NCBI GenBank assembly: GCA_031555735.1
Contig: JAVBUE010000055.1
Span: 1 to 64,000 of the forward strand
DNA length: 64,000 nucleotides
Direction of reading: 5' to 3'
Source of the DNA: JAJDIA01 sp031555735
Lineage (GTDB): Bacteria; Bacteroidota; Bacteroidia; Bacteroidales; Tannerellaceae
Position numbers and translations under genes: made by a program
In this document: positions 26,500 through 35,965 of the stretch, in pieces
Layout of the letters: each line of letters opens with the position of its first letter
Position numbering within the stretch: position 1 is the first letter of the stretch
The notes under the pieces: model-generated
Database searches by the model: none
Seen by the model: the letters and a program-made list of their open reading frames with translations, nothing else
Told to the model about the DNA's origin: nothing

Positions 26500-26961
26500 C
26501 TATTCTATATCTGAAAGAAGTTTCGCTAAAAAATCATCCAGATCGGCATCTAAATCTTTCAGCAACGGATCATCCAGCCGATATACCTCGTCATCGATGA
26601 AGAGCAACTCTTCCACCACTACAAACTCATCGTCCGTCAGACTGACAGACAACGGCCGCATAAAACGGGGGTGGTTAAACACTTCTTTGGTGGATAATAC
26701 CGTCAGTACCGCTTTCAGGGTAGCAGCCACCTGTTTGTTAAAGGACGCTTCACTCTCCTTGCTCCCGACCCAGTCGAAGATGACGGTTTTCCCTAACACC
26801 TTTTCAGAATCGTCACAAATCTGCAGTTCCCCGTTTTCCTTATCGACCAGCATATACAGGTCGCTTATCAGATTACCGGAACCATCCTTTGTCAGTTTAT
26901 CTATAGCGGAAACAATCGTGTTTTCGATTACAGACTGAATTTTTGCCGTTGATGCATTCAT
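26500..26961 (-). CDS. Uncharacterised acidic cytosolic protein
   Basis: A 153-residue protein I cannot assign. It has no signal peptide or membrane segment. The N-terminal half looks alpha/beta (IQSVIENTIVSAIDKLTKDGSGNLISDLYMLVD). The end is strongly acidic (DDPLLKDLDADLDDFLAKLL). It lies alone between the tRNA promoter and the lipoprotein gene, on the same strand as both. Real coding is supported by ordinary codon use and a start next to A-rich DNA, but nothing tells its role. Confidence 0.7.
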   Translation of the reverse strand: MNASTAKIQSVIENTIVSAIDKLTKDGSGNLISDLYMLVDKENGELQICDDSEKVLGKTVIFDWVGSKESEASFNKQVAATLKAVLTVLSTKEVFNHPRFMRPLSVSLTDDEFVVVEELLFIDDEVYRLDDPLLKDLDADLDDFLAKLLSDIE

Positions 26962-27022
26962 AGCTTATTATACCCTTTTCAAATCATTTGCCAAAAGTAA
27001 CAATTATTAAAGAACAAACAGG

Positions 27023-28063
27023 CTATTCTTTCCCAATTTGTTGATCCAACTTTCGATTTAGGCGAATCCGCTCCTGCAAAGCCTCTTTATATAGGTCGCC
27101 CAACCGCCTGTCGCGGTTATCTTCACCCACATTATCCTTCCATAGAGTGGAAGCTTTGCCGACCCATTCCAACGCTTCGTCGAACAGCCCTTCCATCTCA
27201 CAGGCAAGGGCGATGTTCGTGGCCGCCTGTGCTTTCGTCTTTTCCTTCGACGCACGCTGGTACAACTGTTTCCATACATCCCCTGCCTCGCTCCACTTGC
27301 CGGCGCGGACAAAGGCTGATGCCCGTTTCCAATCAGACCCCAGGGAAGAATAATACCAACGGGTTTCATTCTGCCAGTAGGGGACAAAGTTCGGGTAAAT
27401 CTTGCCCCCGTAATAGATGCCGGCTATTTTGACCGCCTCCTCAAAGGAAGGCAGGAGGAAATCCAACTCAGCAGCGACCAGCCCCGATTCCGACCAAAAA
27501 ATACTGTCGTTCATCTGCACGGAGGCGAGCGGGGTCGCCCGGTTAGGCAGGTAAGCGCGGAACATACCACCCATATCCATCCGGATCGTCCCCTCCACAT
27601 ACCCTTCGGGTGTTTTTTTCACTTCTTTCTTCAATACGAACAGCAACTTTTCGAGGGAGATGACGGCATCGGCACTGGTTTCCCGGCACAGGTCGTCCAC
27701 CCGGTCGGATGTCAGCTTCTGTTCCGCCAGAAAACCATTGTCGGTACGGAGCGGCTCATTATACAACAGCACATCGTGGAAATAATCACCTTCCAGTATC
27801 GCCTTCCCCAATGTCCGGCAGGCATAGATCAGCGCGCTGTCCACGCTGACCTTGCAGGTATCCTGCATCACACCCATGTAGGTGTAGTTACAAACCGAAC
27901 GTTCGGGTTGAGGCACAGCGTTATTGACAATCAGGATCTTCCCCACCTGTTCCGGGAAGGTGATTTCCGCCGGGTTGTAGGTCTCAATCTCTAAATAGTT
28001 GATCGAACCACAGGAGGTGATACCCATGATTGCCAATATACAAAATGCTCCTTTCAATCGCAT
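27023..28063 (-). CDS. DUF6340-family lipoprotein
   Basis: A 346-residue lipoprotein: signal with lipobox ITSC (Cys18), then a body fitting DUF6340 (VGKILIVNNAVPQP ... DALIYACRTLGKAILEGDYF-like segment ... ADAVISLEKLLF). The last 110 residues look like TPR helices (WKRASAFVRAGKWSEAGDVWKQLYQRA, AATNIALACEMEGLFDEALEWVGKA), suggesting protein binding at the envelope. No function is known for the family. It starts 12 bases after the isomerase-like gene and probably belongs to the transcript that begins at the TPR sensor kinase. Confidence 0.8.
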   Translation of the reverse strand: MRLKGAFCILAIMGITSCGSINYLEIETYNPAEITFPEQVGKILIVNNAVPQPERSVCNYTYMGVMQDTCKVSVDSALIYACRTLGKAILEGDYFHDVLLYNEPLRTDNGFLAEQKLTSDRVDDLCRETSADAVISLEKLLFVLKKEVKKTPEGYVEGTIRMDMGGMFRAYLPNRATPLASVQMNDSIFWSESGLVAAELDFLLPSFEEAVKIAGIYYGGKIYPNFVPYWQNETRWYYSSLGSDWKRASAFVRAGKWSEAGDVWKQLYQRASKEKTKAQAATNIALACEMEGLFDEALEWVGKASTLWKDNVGEDNRDRRLGDLYKEALQERIRLNRKLDQQIGKE

Positions 28064-28075
28064 GGAAGCAAGAGG

Positions 28076-28927
28076 TTAGGCGATATCGCACACCGCTTTG
28101 AAGTAACCGATCGACTCGGCGATGCCCAGGAACGGATCTTTCATGTCTTTTTCATATTCCAGGCTGCACATGCCGGTATAGTTTACTTCCCGCAACATAC
28201 GGATAAAAGCCGGGAAATCGATCTTCCCGCGACCAATCTCGATCCCCTTGCCCGCTTTGGTGGAATCGGTCACATCCTTGATGTGTATGTCGAACACGCG
28301 GGTGTGGTACTTCTTCAGGTCGGCCACCGGATCACATCCGTTCCGCAGGTCGTGACCGATATCCAGGCACATACCGATGCGGGGATCAAGGTCTTTTGTA
28401 TGTTCCCATACATCGGTTGCATCCGGATAAGTCTTGATATCCGGTCCGTGCAGGTGGATCGCATAATGGAAACCGTATTCTTTTACTTTCTTGTCCACAT
28501 ACGGCAGCAGTTCGTAATTAGGCACACCCACTACCAGTTTCACGCCCACCCGTTTGGCATAGGCGAAGGCGTTGTCGATTTCCGCTTCACTCCGCATATA
28601 GATGGGGCCGACGGCATAACCGGTCACCTTACGGGCGGCACATTTTTCATGAAATGCCTTGATTTGCTCGTCTGTGCTGTTCAGCGGCAAATGGAAATCT
28701 TTGATACACAGATAGTGGATATCCAACCGTTCCAGGGTCTGCAAGGTCGTATCCAGATCGAAGTTCACGAAGGTATAACCTGCCATTCCCAATTGAAAGG
28801 GATTCACGGCTTTCGATGTTTTGGGTTTAACCGGATCCGGCGCGGCAGCGCGGATAATCGAACTTGTTCCCAAGAGTATGGCGCCTGCCATTCCCTGCTT
28901 GAAAAAGCTTCTTCTTGTCTGTTTCAT
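28076..28927 (-). CDS. Tat-exported sugar phosphate isomerase/epimerase-like protein
   Basis: A 283-residue AP-endonuclease-2/xylose-isomerase-like TIM barrel. It begins with a twin-arginine-type signal (QTRRSFFKQGMAGAILLGTSSI), so it is probably exported folded. Metal-site-like blocks are present (HLHGPDIKTYPDA, GMCLDIGHDLRNG, DIHIKDV, GMCSLEYE). In Bacteroidales such proteins often accompany DUF1080 proteins and oxidoreductases that handle 3-keto sugars; two DUF1080 genes are in this window but not adjacent. It lies 23 bases after the TPR kinase and 12 before the DUF6340 gene. Confidence 0.82.
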   Translation of the reverse strand: MKQTRRSFFKQGMAGAILLGTSSIIRAAAPDPVKPKTSKAVNPFQLGMAGYTFVNFDLDTTLQTLERLDIHYLCIKDFHLPLNSTDEQIKAFHEKCAARKVTGYAVGPIYMRSEAEIDNAFAYAKRVGVKLVVGVPNYELLPYVDKKVKEYGFHYAIHLHGPDIKTYPDATDVWEHTKDLDPRIGMCLDIGHDLRNGCDPVADLKKYHTRVFDIHIKDVTDSTKAGKGIEIGRGKIDFPAFIRMLREVNYTGMCSLEYEKDMKDPFLGIAESIGYFKAVCDIA

Positions 28928-28950
28928 GATGTATAAACGTTATTGGTAAC

Positions 28951-30933
28951 TCAAGGTTTCATTTTCGGTACAAGCACATGGAAAGTAGCCCCTTCACCGA
29001 ATACGGAGGTAACCCATATCCGGCCGTTCATTTTGGCTACAAGCCCGCGGCAAATGGCCAATCCCAGGCCGACACCTTTATGCCCGTTTTCCAACTGGAC
29101 AAAGCGGTTGAAAATACTCTCCAACTGATCTTCATGGATCCCTTCACCGGTATCTTCCACATAGAATTCCACGGAATCGGCAAGCAGGGTATATCCGAAA
29201 CGGATATGTCCCGCGCCCGTATGCTTGATCGCATTCGTCAGCAGGTTGGTCAGCACCTGCACCAGCCGGTTCCGGTCGGTTTCAAGCACAAACGATTCGC
29301 ACGGGTCGAGGATCAGGTGAACCTGCGGCGTCATCCGGAGACGGATCATCTGGTATATATCTTTCATCAGCGCGGGCAGATCCTGCCGGCTGAAGACAAG
29401 TTGCATGGAATTGGATTCGATCTTGGAGATATCCAGCACGTCGCCGATCAATTGTTGCAACAGTTCATTATTCGTCTGGATGATCTCCGCGAATTCACGC
29501 CGGTTTTCTTTATCATCCTCATCCACCAATACCTGGGAGAAACCCACGATGGCGTTGAGCGGCGTACGGATCTCATGGTTCATATTCGCCAGGAAAGCCG
29601 ATTTCATCCGGTCGGCCTCTTCCGCCTTTTCTTTCGCCAACTGGAACGAGCGTTTACTTTTCTGCGACAACCGGTATAAAAAGACCAACAACAGGATAAT
29701 GCCCAGCATGACCACGCATCCGGCGATCAGGAGGGTGGATTGAAATCGCGCCTGCTCGGCCTGTTCTTCGATCTGCTGGTTCTTAAGCTCCAGCTTTTCC
29801 ACTTCATAACGGGTATGGATATCGGCCAACTGGGCATTGTAACTTTCCTGGTTGATGGAATCTTTCAACCCCAGCATTTCCTCCAGGATGCGGATCGCCT
29901 CATCCTTTTTCCCCTGTTTGGTGTAAATCGTCGCTTTTGTTTTCAAAGCGACATATAAAGAAGCGGGAGAACGACCCCGGTACCATTTTTCAAGGGTCTC
30001 GGTATATGTAAGGGCCTTCCCATACTCGCCCGTTTCCATATAATACATCATATACATCTGCGGGAGTTCCGTGGTCGAACGCGATATCCGGTACATTTCC
30101 GACAGTTCCTGCGCCTTCTGCAAATGCGTCCAAGCTTCGGGCAGGTTTTTATCCACCAGATATTCACGGGTATAATATCGCTGGATGGTATATTCCCAAT
30201 CCGACACAAAAGAATCGTCGGCCAACCGCGTAATGCCTTCCGCCTTACATTGATTGATCAGCATATCCGCTTTTTTCAGGTATTCGATCCGCTCTTTCGC
30301 TTCGGGCAGCCGGTTAAACAACTGGCGGAGGATATTCAGCCGCTTGATCAGCGGCGCATCCCGCTTCTCCATCCGTGCCAGCACGTTGAGGAATAACTCC
30401 TTCCCCACATCATACAGTTTATTGGAGAAGTAAACATCACCCATGGCCTGGTCTGCCATCTCCAGCCCTTCCGGAAAAGGGAGCTCTTTACTCAGCTTGC
30501 GCAGGTACTCGATGGTTTCGATCGCCTTTTCCTTATTCCCGCTCCGCGTATAGGCAAAAGCGCTCCATCCCAACATCCGGCAGAGATCCTCATACCGGCC
30601 GATCCGGATGAACAGCGGCTCCGCCCTGGCGATCCAGTAGCGCATGCTGTCGTCGTTGTTGACATAGTAGTTCTTCGCGAAGGTGTACCAGGCATCCGCC
30701 AGGTATTCGTCCTTTCCTTGCCGAAGAGCCTCCTCTTCCAGCAGTCGGGCATACCTCGTACTGATCACGTTCTGGATCGATTGTCCGGTCAGCTCTTTCA
30801 GATACGTCAATCGGGCGGTATCCGGCAGCGTGCTCAATATCTTCGGAACACTATCCACCGGTATAACCTGTTGCGCCCTGACAGATCCCGTCAGGAACAA
30901 CAACATAAGAAACAAACCGAACAATACCCTCAT
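28951..30933 (-). CDS. TPR-containing membrane histidine kinase
   Basis: A 660-residue kinase from ATG 30933: signal peptide (MRVLFGLFLMLLFLTGSVRA), a periplasmic half made of TPR-like helical repeats (about 30-390), one membrane segment (401-420), HisKA with SAFLANMNHEIRTPLNAIVGF (His453) and HATPase (NAIKHTGAG, DTGEGIH, GVGLGLAIC). It has no receiver. ATG 30933 is chosen because a TACCTTTG box lies at 30942-30949; the longer frame starting at 30975 would begin upstream of that promoter and overlap valS. The close resemblance of its catalytic core to the kinases at 318 and 24722 suggests recent paralogues. Confidence 0.9.
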   Translation of the reverse strand: MRVLFGLFLMLLFLTGSVRAQQVIPVDSVPKILSTLPDTARLTYLKELTGQSIQNVISTRYARLLEEEALRQGKDEYLADAWYTFAKNYYVNNDDSMRYWIARAEPLFIRIGRYEDLCRMLGWSAFAYTRSGNKEKAIETIEYLRKLSKELPFPEGLEMADQAMGDVYFSNKLYDVGKELFLNVLARMEKRDAPLIKRLNILRQLFNRLPEAKERIEYLKKADMLINQCKAEGITRLADDSFVSDWEYTIQRYYTREYLVDKNLPEAWTHLQKAQELSEMYRISRSTTELPQMYMMYYMETGEYGKALTYTETLEKWYRGRSPASLYVALKTKATIYTKQGKKDEAIRILEEMLGLKDSINQESYNAQLADIHTRYEVEKLELKNQQIEEQAEQARFQSTLLIAGCVVMLGIILLLVFLYRLSQKSKRSFQLAKEKAEEADRMKSAFLANMNHEIRTPLNAIVGFSQVLVDEDDKENRREFAEIIQTNNELLQQLIGDVLDISKIESNSMQLVFSRQDLPALMKDIYQMIRLRMTPQVHLILDPCESFVLETDRNRLVQVLTNLLTNAIKHTGAGHIRFGYTLLADSVEFYVEDTGEGIHEDQLESIFNRFVQLENGHKGVGLGLAICRGLVAKMNGRIWVTSVFGEGATFHVLVPKMKP

Positions 30934-30941
30934 GATAAATG

Positions 30942-30949
30942 CAAAGGTA
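30942..30949 (-). promoter_or_regulatory. -7 box for the TPR sensor kinase operon
   Basis: TACCTTTG on the minus strand, eight bases before ATG 30933 and just past the valS stop, predicting a very short leader. Confidence 0.6.
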
Positions 30950-30955
30950 TAGTTA

Positions 30956-33580
30956 TTATCCTTTCCGCAAAGCAAAAATGCTCTCTTCTAACGATTTAAT
31001 TTTGCTTTCGGCATCCGCCTGTTTTTTACGTTCCATGTCGATCACTTGCGCCGGCGCTTTGCCCACAAAACTCTCGTTGCTTAGTTTCTTCCGGACAGAC
31101 GCCAGGAAGCCTTGCTGATACACCAGCTCTTCCTCCAACTTTGCCAGTTCTTCGGCTACATTGAGCATAGATCCCAGCGGAACGGCATACTCGGTGGTTC
31201 CCACGAGGAACGATACGGCGCCGGTGGTTTTCTCCTGTACGACGTCGATCGCCGACAAGTTACACATCTTCGCAATCACAGCGTTGAAGGCGTCCGAATG
31301 GGTGCCGACCACCTGCAACGACAACACCTCTTTATTCGGGATATTCTTTTGCAGGCGGATGGTACGGATACCGCTGATGATTTCCTTCACGCCGTCAAAC
31401 GACACCAGGAAAGAAGCATCGGCTTCGGTTGCCAGCGGCATGCGGGCCACCATGATACTCTCACCTTCCTGGCGCGGTTCGATCGCCTGCCACAATTCTT
31501 CCGTGATGAACGGCATGAACGGATGGAGCAGGCGGAGCAACGCGTCGAAGTATCCGAGCGTCGCCTCATAGGTAACCTTGTCGATCGGTTGCTGGTAGCC
31601 CGGCTTGATCATCTCCAGGTACCAGGAAGAAAACTCGTCCCAGAACAGCTTATACACCAGCATCAACGCTTCGTTCAACCGGTATTTTCCAAAGAGGTCG
31701 TCCATTTCGGCGATGGTCTTGCCCAGTTGCATCCCGAACCATTCCACCGCCATCCGGGAGGCTTCCGGCTGAGCTGCCGCAACATCCACTTCCCACCCTT
31801 TCACTAAGCGGAACGCGTTCCATATCTTGTTGTTGAAGTTGCGCCCCTGTTCGCAGAGCGATTCGTCGAACGGCAGGTCGTTGCCGGCAGGCGATGTCAG
31901 CAACATCCCCATCCGTACGCCATCCGCCCCATAGACATTCATCAGGTCGATCGGGTCGGGCGAGTTACCCAGTGATTTGGACATTTTCCGTCCGAGTTTA
32001 TCCCGTACAATCCCCGTAAAATAGACATTATGGAAACAAGCCTCCCCCCGGTATTCATAACCGGAGATAATCATACGCGCTACCCAGAAGAAAATGATTT
32101 CGGGGGCGGTAACCAGGTCGTTCGTCGGATAATAGTAGTTCACATCCGCATTCTCCGGATGGTTGATCCCGTCGAATACCGAGATCGGCCAGAGCCAGGA
32201 AGAAAACCAGGTATCGAGGCAGTCTTCATCCTGCCGCAGGTCGGCCGCTTGCAGGTTGGCATTGCCCGATTTCTCCCGTGCCAGCCGCAGCGCCTCCTTT
32301 TCCGAACCGGCCACCACAAAGCCTCCTTCCGGCAGATAGTAGGCCGGGATACGATGCCCCCACCACAACTGGCGGCTGATGTTCCAGTCTTTCACATTCT
32401 CCATCCAGTGGCGGTACATATTCTTGAACTTGGGCGGATGGAATTTGATCGTATCGTTTTCAACCGCGTCCAGCGCCGGTTTGGACAGTTGTTCCATCTT
32501 CAGGAACCACTGCATCGACAGCTTCGGTTCGATCGGCACGTCCGTCCGTTCCGAATAACCAACGCTGTTGGTATAAGCCTCCGTTTTTTCCATGAGCCCC
32601 AGGGCTTCCAGGTCTTTCTCGATTTGCTTGCGCACCGCGAAGCGGTCCATCCCTTCGTACTGGAGGCCATAGGCGTTCAGCGTACCGTTATCGTTGAAGA
32701 TATCCAAAGATTCGAGGTTGAACTTCTCACCCAACATATAGTCGTTCACGTCGTGCGCGGGCGTCACCTTCAGGAAGCCCGTACCGAATTCACGGTCCAC
32801 ATATTCGTCTTCGATGATGGGCACCACCCGGTTGGCGATCGGCACGATCACTTTCTTCCCTTTCAGATGCGCAGTTTTCGGATCATCCGGGTGGATACAA
32901 ACGGCTACGTCGCCGAAGATCGTCTCCGGACGGGTGGTAGCGACAACGGCAAAGCCGACTTCCCCTTCCACCTTATACCGTATATAATACAGCTTCCCAT
33001 GTTCTTCCTTGTGGATCACTTCCTCGTCCGAAATGGCGGTCTGCGCCGCCGGGTCCCAGTTCACCATCCGGATCCCGCGATAGATCAGTCCTTTATTATA
33101 CAGATCGACAAACACCCTGATCACGCTTTCCGACCGTTCGTCGTCCATCGTAAAGCAGGTACGATCCCAGTCGCACGAAGCACCCAGTTTCTTGAGCTGC
33201 TCGAGGATGATACCTCCATGCTTGTGCGTCCAGTCCCAGGCATGCTGCAGGAATTCATCCCGGGTGAGGTCGTTTTTGCGGATGCCTTCGGCCGCCAGTT
33301 TGGCTACCACTTTCGCTTCCGTAGCGATCGACGCATGGTCGGTTCCCGGAACCCAGCAAGCATTCTTTCCCAGCATACGCGCCCGGCGCACCAGGATATC
33401 CTGGATGGTATTGTTCAGCATATGTCCCATGTGCAACACACCGGTCACGTTGGGCGGGGGGATCACAACCGTATAAGGTTCCCGGTCGTCGGGCACCGAC
33501 TTGAAAAAACCGTTGTCCAACCAATACTGATACCATTTTCCTTCCACTTCCGAAGGATTGTACTTGCTTGCTAATTCCAT
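30956..33580 (-). CDS. valS: Valine-tRNA ligase
   Basis: An 874-residue class I synthetase starting MELASKYNPSEVEGKWYQYW. It has the HIGH-like motif PPPNVTGVLHMGHMLN, the editing domain (TTRPETIFGDVAV), KMSKS in RKMSKSLGNSPDP, and the C-terminal coiled-coil arm (EELAKLEEELVYQQGFLASVRKKLSNESFVGKAP). It charges tRNA-Val and clears mischarged threonine. The frame stays open another 86 codons upstream, but those residues are not ValS-like and cross the promoter box at 33655-33662, so ATG 33580 is used. Confidence 0.97.
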   Translation of the reverse strand: MELASKYNPSEVEGKWYQYWLDNGFFKSVPDDREPYTVVIPPPNVTGVLHMGHMLNNTIQDILVRRARMLGKNACWVPGTDHASIATEAKVVAKLAAEGIRKNDLTRDEFLQHAWDWTHKHGGIILEQLKKLGASCDWDRTCFTMDDERSESVIRVFVDLYNKGLIYRGIRMVNWDPAAQTAISDEEVIHKEEHGKLYYIRYKVEGEVGFAVVATTRPETIFGDVAVCIHPDDPKTAHLKGKKVIVPIANRVVPIIEDEYVDREFGTGFLKVTPAHDVNDYMLGEKFNLESLDIFNDNGTLNAYGLQYEGMDRFAVRKQIEKDLEALGLMEKTEAYTNSVGYSERTDVPIEPKLSMQWFLKMEQLSKPALDAVENDTIKFHPPKFKNMYRHWMENVKDWNISRQLWWGHRIPAYYLPEGGFVVAGSEKEALRLAREKSGNANLQAADLRQDEDCLDTWFSSWLWPISVFDGINHPENADVNYYYPTNDLVTAPEIIFFWVARMIISGYEYRGEACFHNVYFTGIVRDKLGRKMSKSLGNSPDPIDLMNVYGADGVRMGMLLTSPAGNDLPFDESLCEQGRNFNNKIWNAFRLVKGWEVDVAAAQPEASRMAVEWFGMQLGKTIAEMDDLFGKYRLNEALMLVYKLFWDEFSSWYLEMIKPGYQQPIDKVTYEATLGYFDALLRLLHPFMPFITEELWQAIEPRQEGESIMVARMPLATEADASFLVSFDGVKEIISGIRTIRLQKNIPNKEVLSLQVVGTHSDAFNAVIAKMCNLSAIDVVQEKTTGAVSFLVGTTEYAVPLGSMLNVAEELAKLEEELVYQQGFLASVRKKLSNESFVGKAPAQVIDMERKKQADAESKIKSLEESIFALRKG

Positions 33581-33654
33581 ACTTTTATATCTCGCTAAAT
33601 GATTCGTTACGAACAAGTCACGCCTTTTTTTATGATGGCGGACGGTATAGCTGG

Positions 33655-33662
33655 CAAAAGTA
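33655..33662 (-). promoter_or_regulatory. -7 box for valS
   Basis: TACTTTTG on the minus strand, giving a leader of about 70 bases before ATG 33580. Confidence 0.6.
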
Positions 33663-33697
33663 CAAAAAAATACAAATCTTCTACCTAAAGAAAATAC

Positions 33698-33705
33698 TAT
33701 CTTTG
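33698..33705 (+). promoter_or_regulatory. -7 box for the PagL-like gene
   Basis: TATCTTTG, 27 bases before ATG 33733, divergent from the valS box. Confidence 0.6.
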
Positions 33706-33732
33706 TCAACTCATATTGATTAAACCGGTTAA

Positions 33733-34971
33733 ATGAAAAAAGTAGAACGAAAATGGCAAGCACTGCTGATCCTGGGGATGATGTTTCTCTTGCCGGATTC
33801 CGTTTTCGCGCAGACAGGGACGGAACACCTGGATTCACTCTCCTTCTCCCACGGATTCATCCATCGGATCGAGGCCGAAGCACGGCCGGGGTATATCCTG
33901 CCCACACAAGCCTTTCTGCGGGGAGAAAACGAACAGATGCAACCGATCGAGAACGCATTGTCGGCTCACCTGAAGTATGCGTTCCACTCCTATCCGGGCA
34001 CCGTCGCCGACCGGATATACGGAGGAGCCTACCAGGGGCTGGGCCTTGGCTGGTTCACCTTCGGCGAGCCCGAACACCTGGGTTCACCGCTTGCCTTATA
34101 CCTCTTCCAGGGAGCGCGGATCGCCCGGCTCGCTCCCCAGCTGACACTGAATTACGAATGGAATTTCGGGTTGTCGTTCGGTTGGAAACCGTATCATCCC
34201 GACCTCAATCCCTACAACAAGGTGATCGGATCGAAGACCAACGCCTACCTGAACACCAACTTCTACCTGAGTTGGATGCTTTCGCCGCAGTTTGATTTCA
34301 CGGCGGGGATCGACCTGAGCCATTTCTCCAACGGAAATACCCAATTCCCGAACGCCGGGCTCAATACGCTGGGGGCGAAAGTGGGGCTTATCTATAACTT
34401 CAACCGGAACGAGCGCGCCTGCCGCCAACCACTCTACCTCCCCTATATACCGCCTTTCCCCCGGCATATCAGCTACGACCTGGTGTTGTTCGGTTCCTGG
34501 CGCAGGAAAGGGGTGGCCGTAGGCGATGAACAATATGCCGCACCCGGCAGATATACGGTGGCCGGTTTCAGCTTTGCCCCGATGTATAATGTAGGATATA
34601 AGTTCCGTACCGGCATCGCCGCCGATGTCGTGTACGACGGAAGCGCCAACCTCTATGCCCCGCCTTATATACTCGGGACCATGCCTACCTTTGAACAGCC
34701 GTCGTTCGAAGAGCAGCTCGCCTTCGGCCTCTCCGCCCGGTTCGAATATGTGATGCCTTATTTTACGGTGGGGCTCGGTATCGGGACGAACGTGCTGCAT
34801 GCCGGAGGCGACCTCAAAAGCTGTTACCAGATCCTGGCCTTAAAGATCAACGTATCCCGCAACTCATTCCTCCATATCGGCTACAACCTCCACAATTTCC
34901 ACACGCCCAACTACCTGATGCTTGGCGTCGGGTTCCGTTTTCACAACCTGTATCCGGAGATCACCCGGTAA
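33733..34971 (+). CDS. Acyloxyacyl hydrolase / PagL-like lipid A deacylase
   Basis: A 412-residue outer-membrane beta-barrel with signal peptide (cleaved near FAQ, residue 27). The segment IDLSHFSNGN...PNAGLNTLG (193-214) matches the PagL active-site pattern, with His197, Ser199 and Asn200 in place. PagL removes the 3-O-linked acyl chain of lipid A in the outer membrane. The protein is more than twice as long as Pseudomonas PagL, with an extra N-terminal part and a long C-terminal half that also looks beta-barrel-like and ends in aromatic strands, so a broader acyloxyacyl-hydrolase label is safer. It diverges from valS. Confidence 0.75.
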   Translation: MKKVERKWQALLILGMMFLLPDSVFAQTGTEHLDSLSFSHGFIHRIEAEARPGYILPTQAFLRGENEQMQPIENALSAHLKYAFHSYPGTVADRIYGGAYQGLGLGWFTFGEPEHLGSPLALYLFQGARIARLAPQLTLNYEWNFGLSFGWKPYHPDLNPYNKVIGSKTNAYLNTNFYLSWMLSPQFDFTAGIDLSHFSNGNTQFPNAGLNTLGAKVGLIYNFNRNERACRQPLYLPYIPPFPRHISYDLVLFGSWRRKGVAVGDEQYAAPGRYTVAGFSFAPMYNVGYKFRTGIAADVVYDGSANLYAPPYILGTMPTFEQPSFEEQLAFGLSARFEYVMPYFTVGLGIGTNVLHAGGDLKSCYQILALKINVSRNSFLHIGYNLHNFHTPNYLMLGVGFRFHNLYPEITR

Positions 34972-34989
34972 GCAGGGCGGTTGAGGGGT

Positions 34990-35883
34990 TTACCTTTTCA
35001 CATAGGGAGCGTTCACCAGGAAGTCGTAGTCGTACTTCAGCGCTTCCAGGGGAGTCATGTTATAGCGCTCCTGTTCCACGTAATAGTCTTCGAGTCCGGC
35101 AAGGTCGGCAACGGCGAAGAGGGCTTCAAAGTCAACCAGCCCCTTGCCGAATTCCGTACTTCCTTCACCGTCGGGGTTCGCATCCTTGAGGTGCCAGTTC
35201 CCGAAGCGTCCGGGGTATTTCCGCACATAATCGTCGCATTTGTAACCGCCGTACACCAGTTGCGCCGTGTCCATCTGGAAGGCAACCAGCTTCGGATCGG
35301 TGTTCTCGATCAGTACATTATAAGGGATCTGCCCGTCAATCGGATGGAACTCTTCGATATGGTTATGGAAGGCAAACTTCAGTCCGTTCTCTTTCGCTAT
35401 TTCGCCCGATTTGTTGAACTGGGCGGCTAAGCGTTTCACATCATCGATGGTCACGATCTGCCCTGCCGGATAGCTGGCCTGCACGATCCACTTGCAACCT
35501 ACCTTGGCCGTATCGGCGCAATTTTTCTTCCAGCGGTCCCACTGCCCGGTCTGGTCGCCTTCGGCGGGCAACAGCTTCAATCCGGTATGCGAACCGGTGA
35601 GGGTAGCGCCCAGGTCGGCCAGGAATTTCTTCATCTCATTCGGGGTACGCCCGAAGAACTTTCCGTCCCGGTACCCAAAAGCTTCCAACCGTTTGTAGCC
35701 GATAGCGACCACGGCTTTGAGCGTTTCTTCCACATGCATCGATATTTCTTCCCGGACGCTGTACAACTGTACGCCGATGGCTTTCTCACGCGGCACCAGC
35801 GAGCATCCGCTCCAGCCGGCGGGCAGTGCACCCAGGGCTGTCAGCGCAGCGCCTGTCTTCAAAAAATCCCTTCTTGTTACCAT
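34990..35883 (-). CDS. Tat-exported sugar phosphate isomerase/epimerase-like protein
   Basis: A 297-residue TIM-barrel protein with a clear twin-arginine signal (TRRDFLKTGAALTALGALPAGW, followed by GCS, which could act as a lipobox). Blocks typical of the xylose-isomerase-like family are seen: GVQLYSVREEI, FAFHNHIEEF, VAFQMDTAQ and GNWHLKDANPDGEGS. The substrate is unknown. It is only distantly like the relative at 28076. It converges on the PagL-like gene and diverges from the MATE gene. Confidence 0.83.
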   Translation of the reverse strand: MVTRRDFLKTGAALTALGALPAGWSGCSLVPREKAIGVQLYSVREEISMHVEETLKAVVAIGYKRLEAFGYRDGKFFGRTPNEMKKFLADLGATLTGSHTGLKLLPAEGDQTGQWDRWKKNCADTAKVGCKWIVQASYPAGQIVTIDDVKRLAAQFNKSGEIAKENGLKFAFHNHIEEFHPIDGQIPYNVLIENTDPKLVAFQMDTAQLVYGGYKCDDYVRKYPGRFGNWHLKDANPDGEGSTEFGKGLVDFEALFAVADLAGLEDYYVEQERYNMTPLEALKYDYDFLVNAPYVKR

Positions 35884-35939
35884 GCTTTTGTTTTTACGAA
35901 TGAGTATGATTATCCGCGCTAAAGGTAAAAATTAATTCT

Positions 35940-35947
35940 TACTTTTG
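35940..35947 (+). promoter_or_regulatory. -7 box for the MATE transporter
   Basis: TACTTTTG, 18 bases before ATG 35966. A TTG at 35945 falls inside this box and so is not a start. Confidence 0.6.
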
Positions 35948-35965
35948 CCCAAATTTCGGGAAAGA

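Noticed and set aside
32030..33574. 514-codon plus-strand frame opposite valS
   Set aside because: Shadow of the valS reading frame; no domain is recognisable.
33581..33838. 86-residue N-terminal extension of ValS
   Set aside because: It crosses the TACTTTTG promoter box and lacks ValS-like sequence; MELASKYNP is the normal start.
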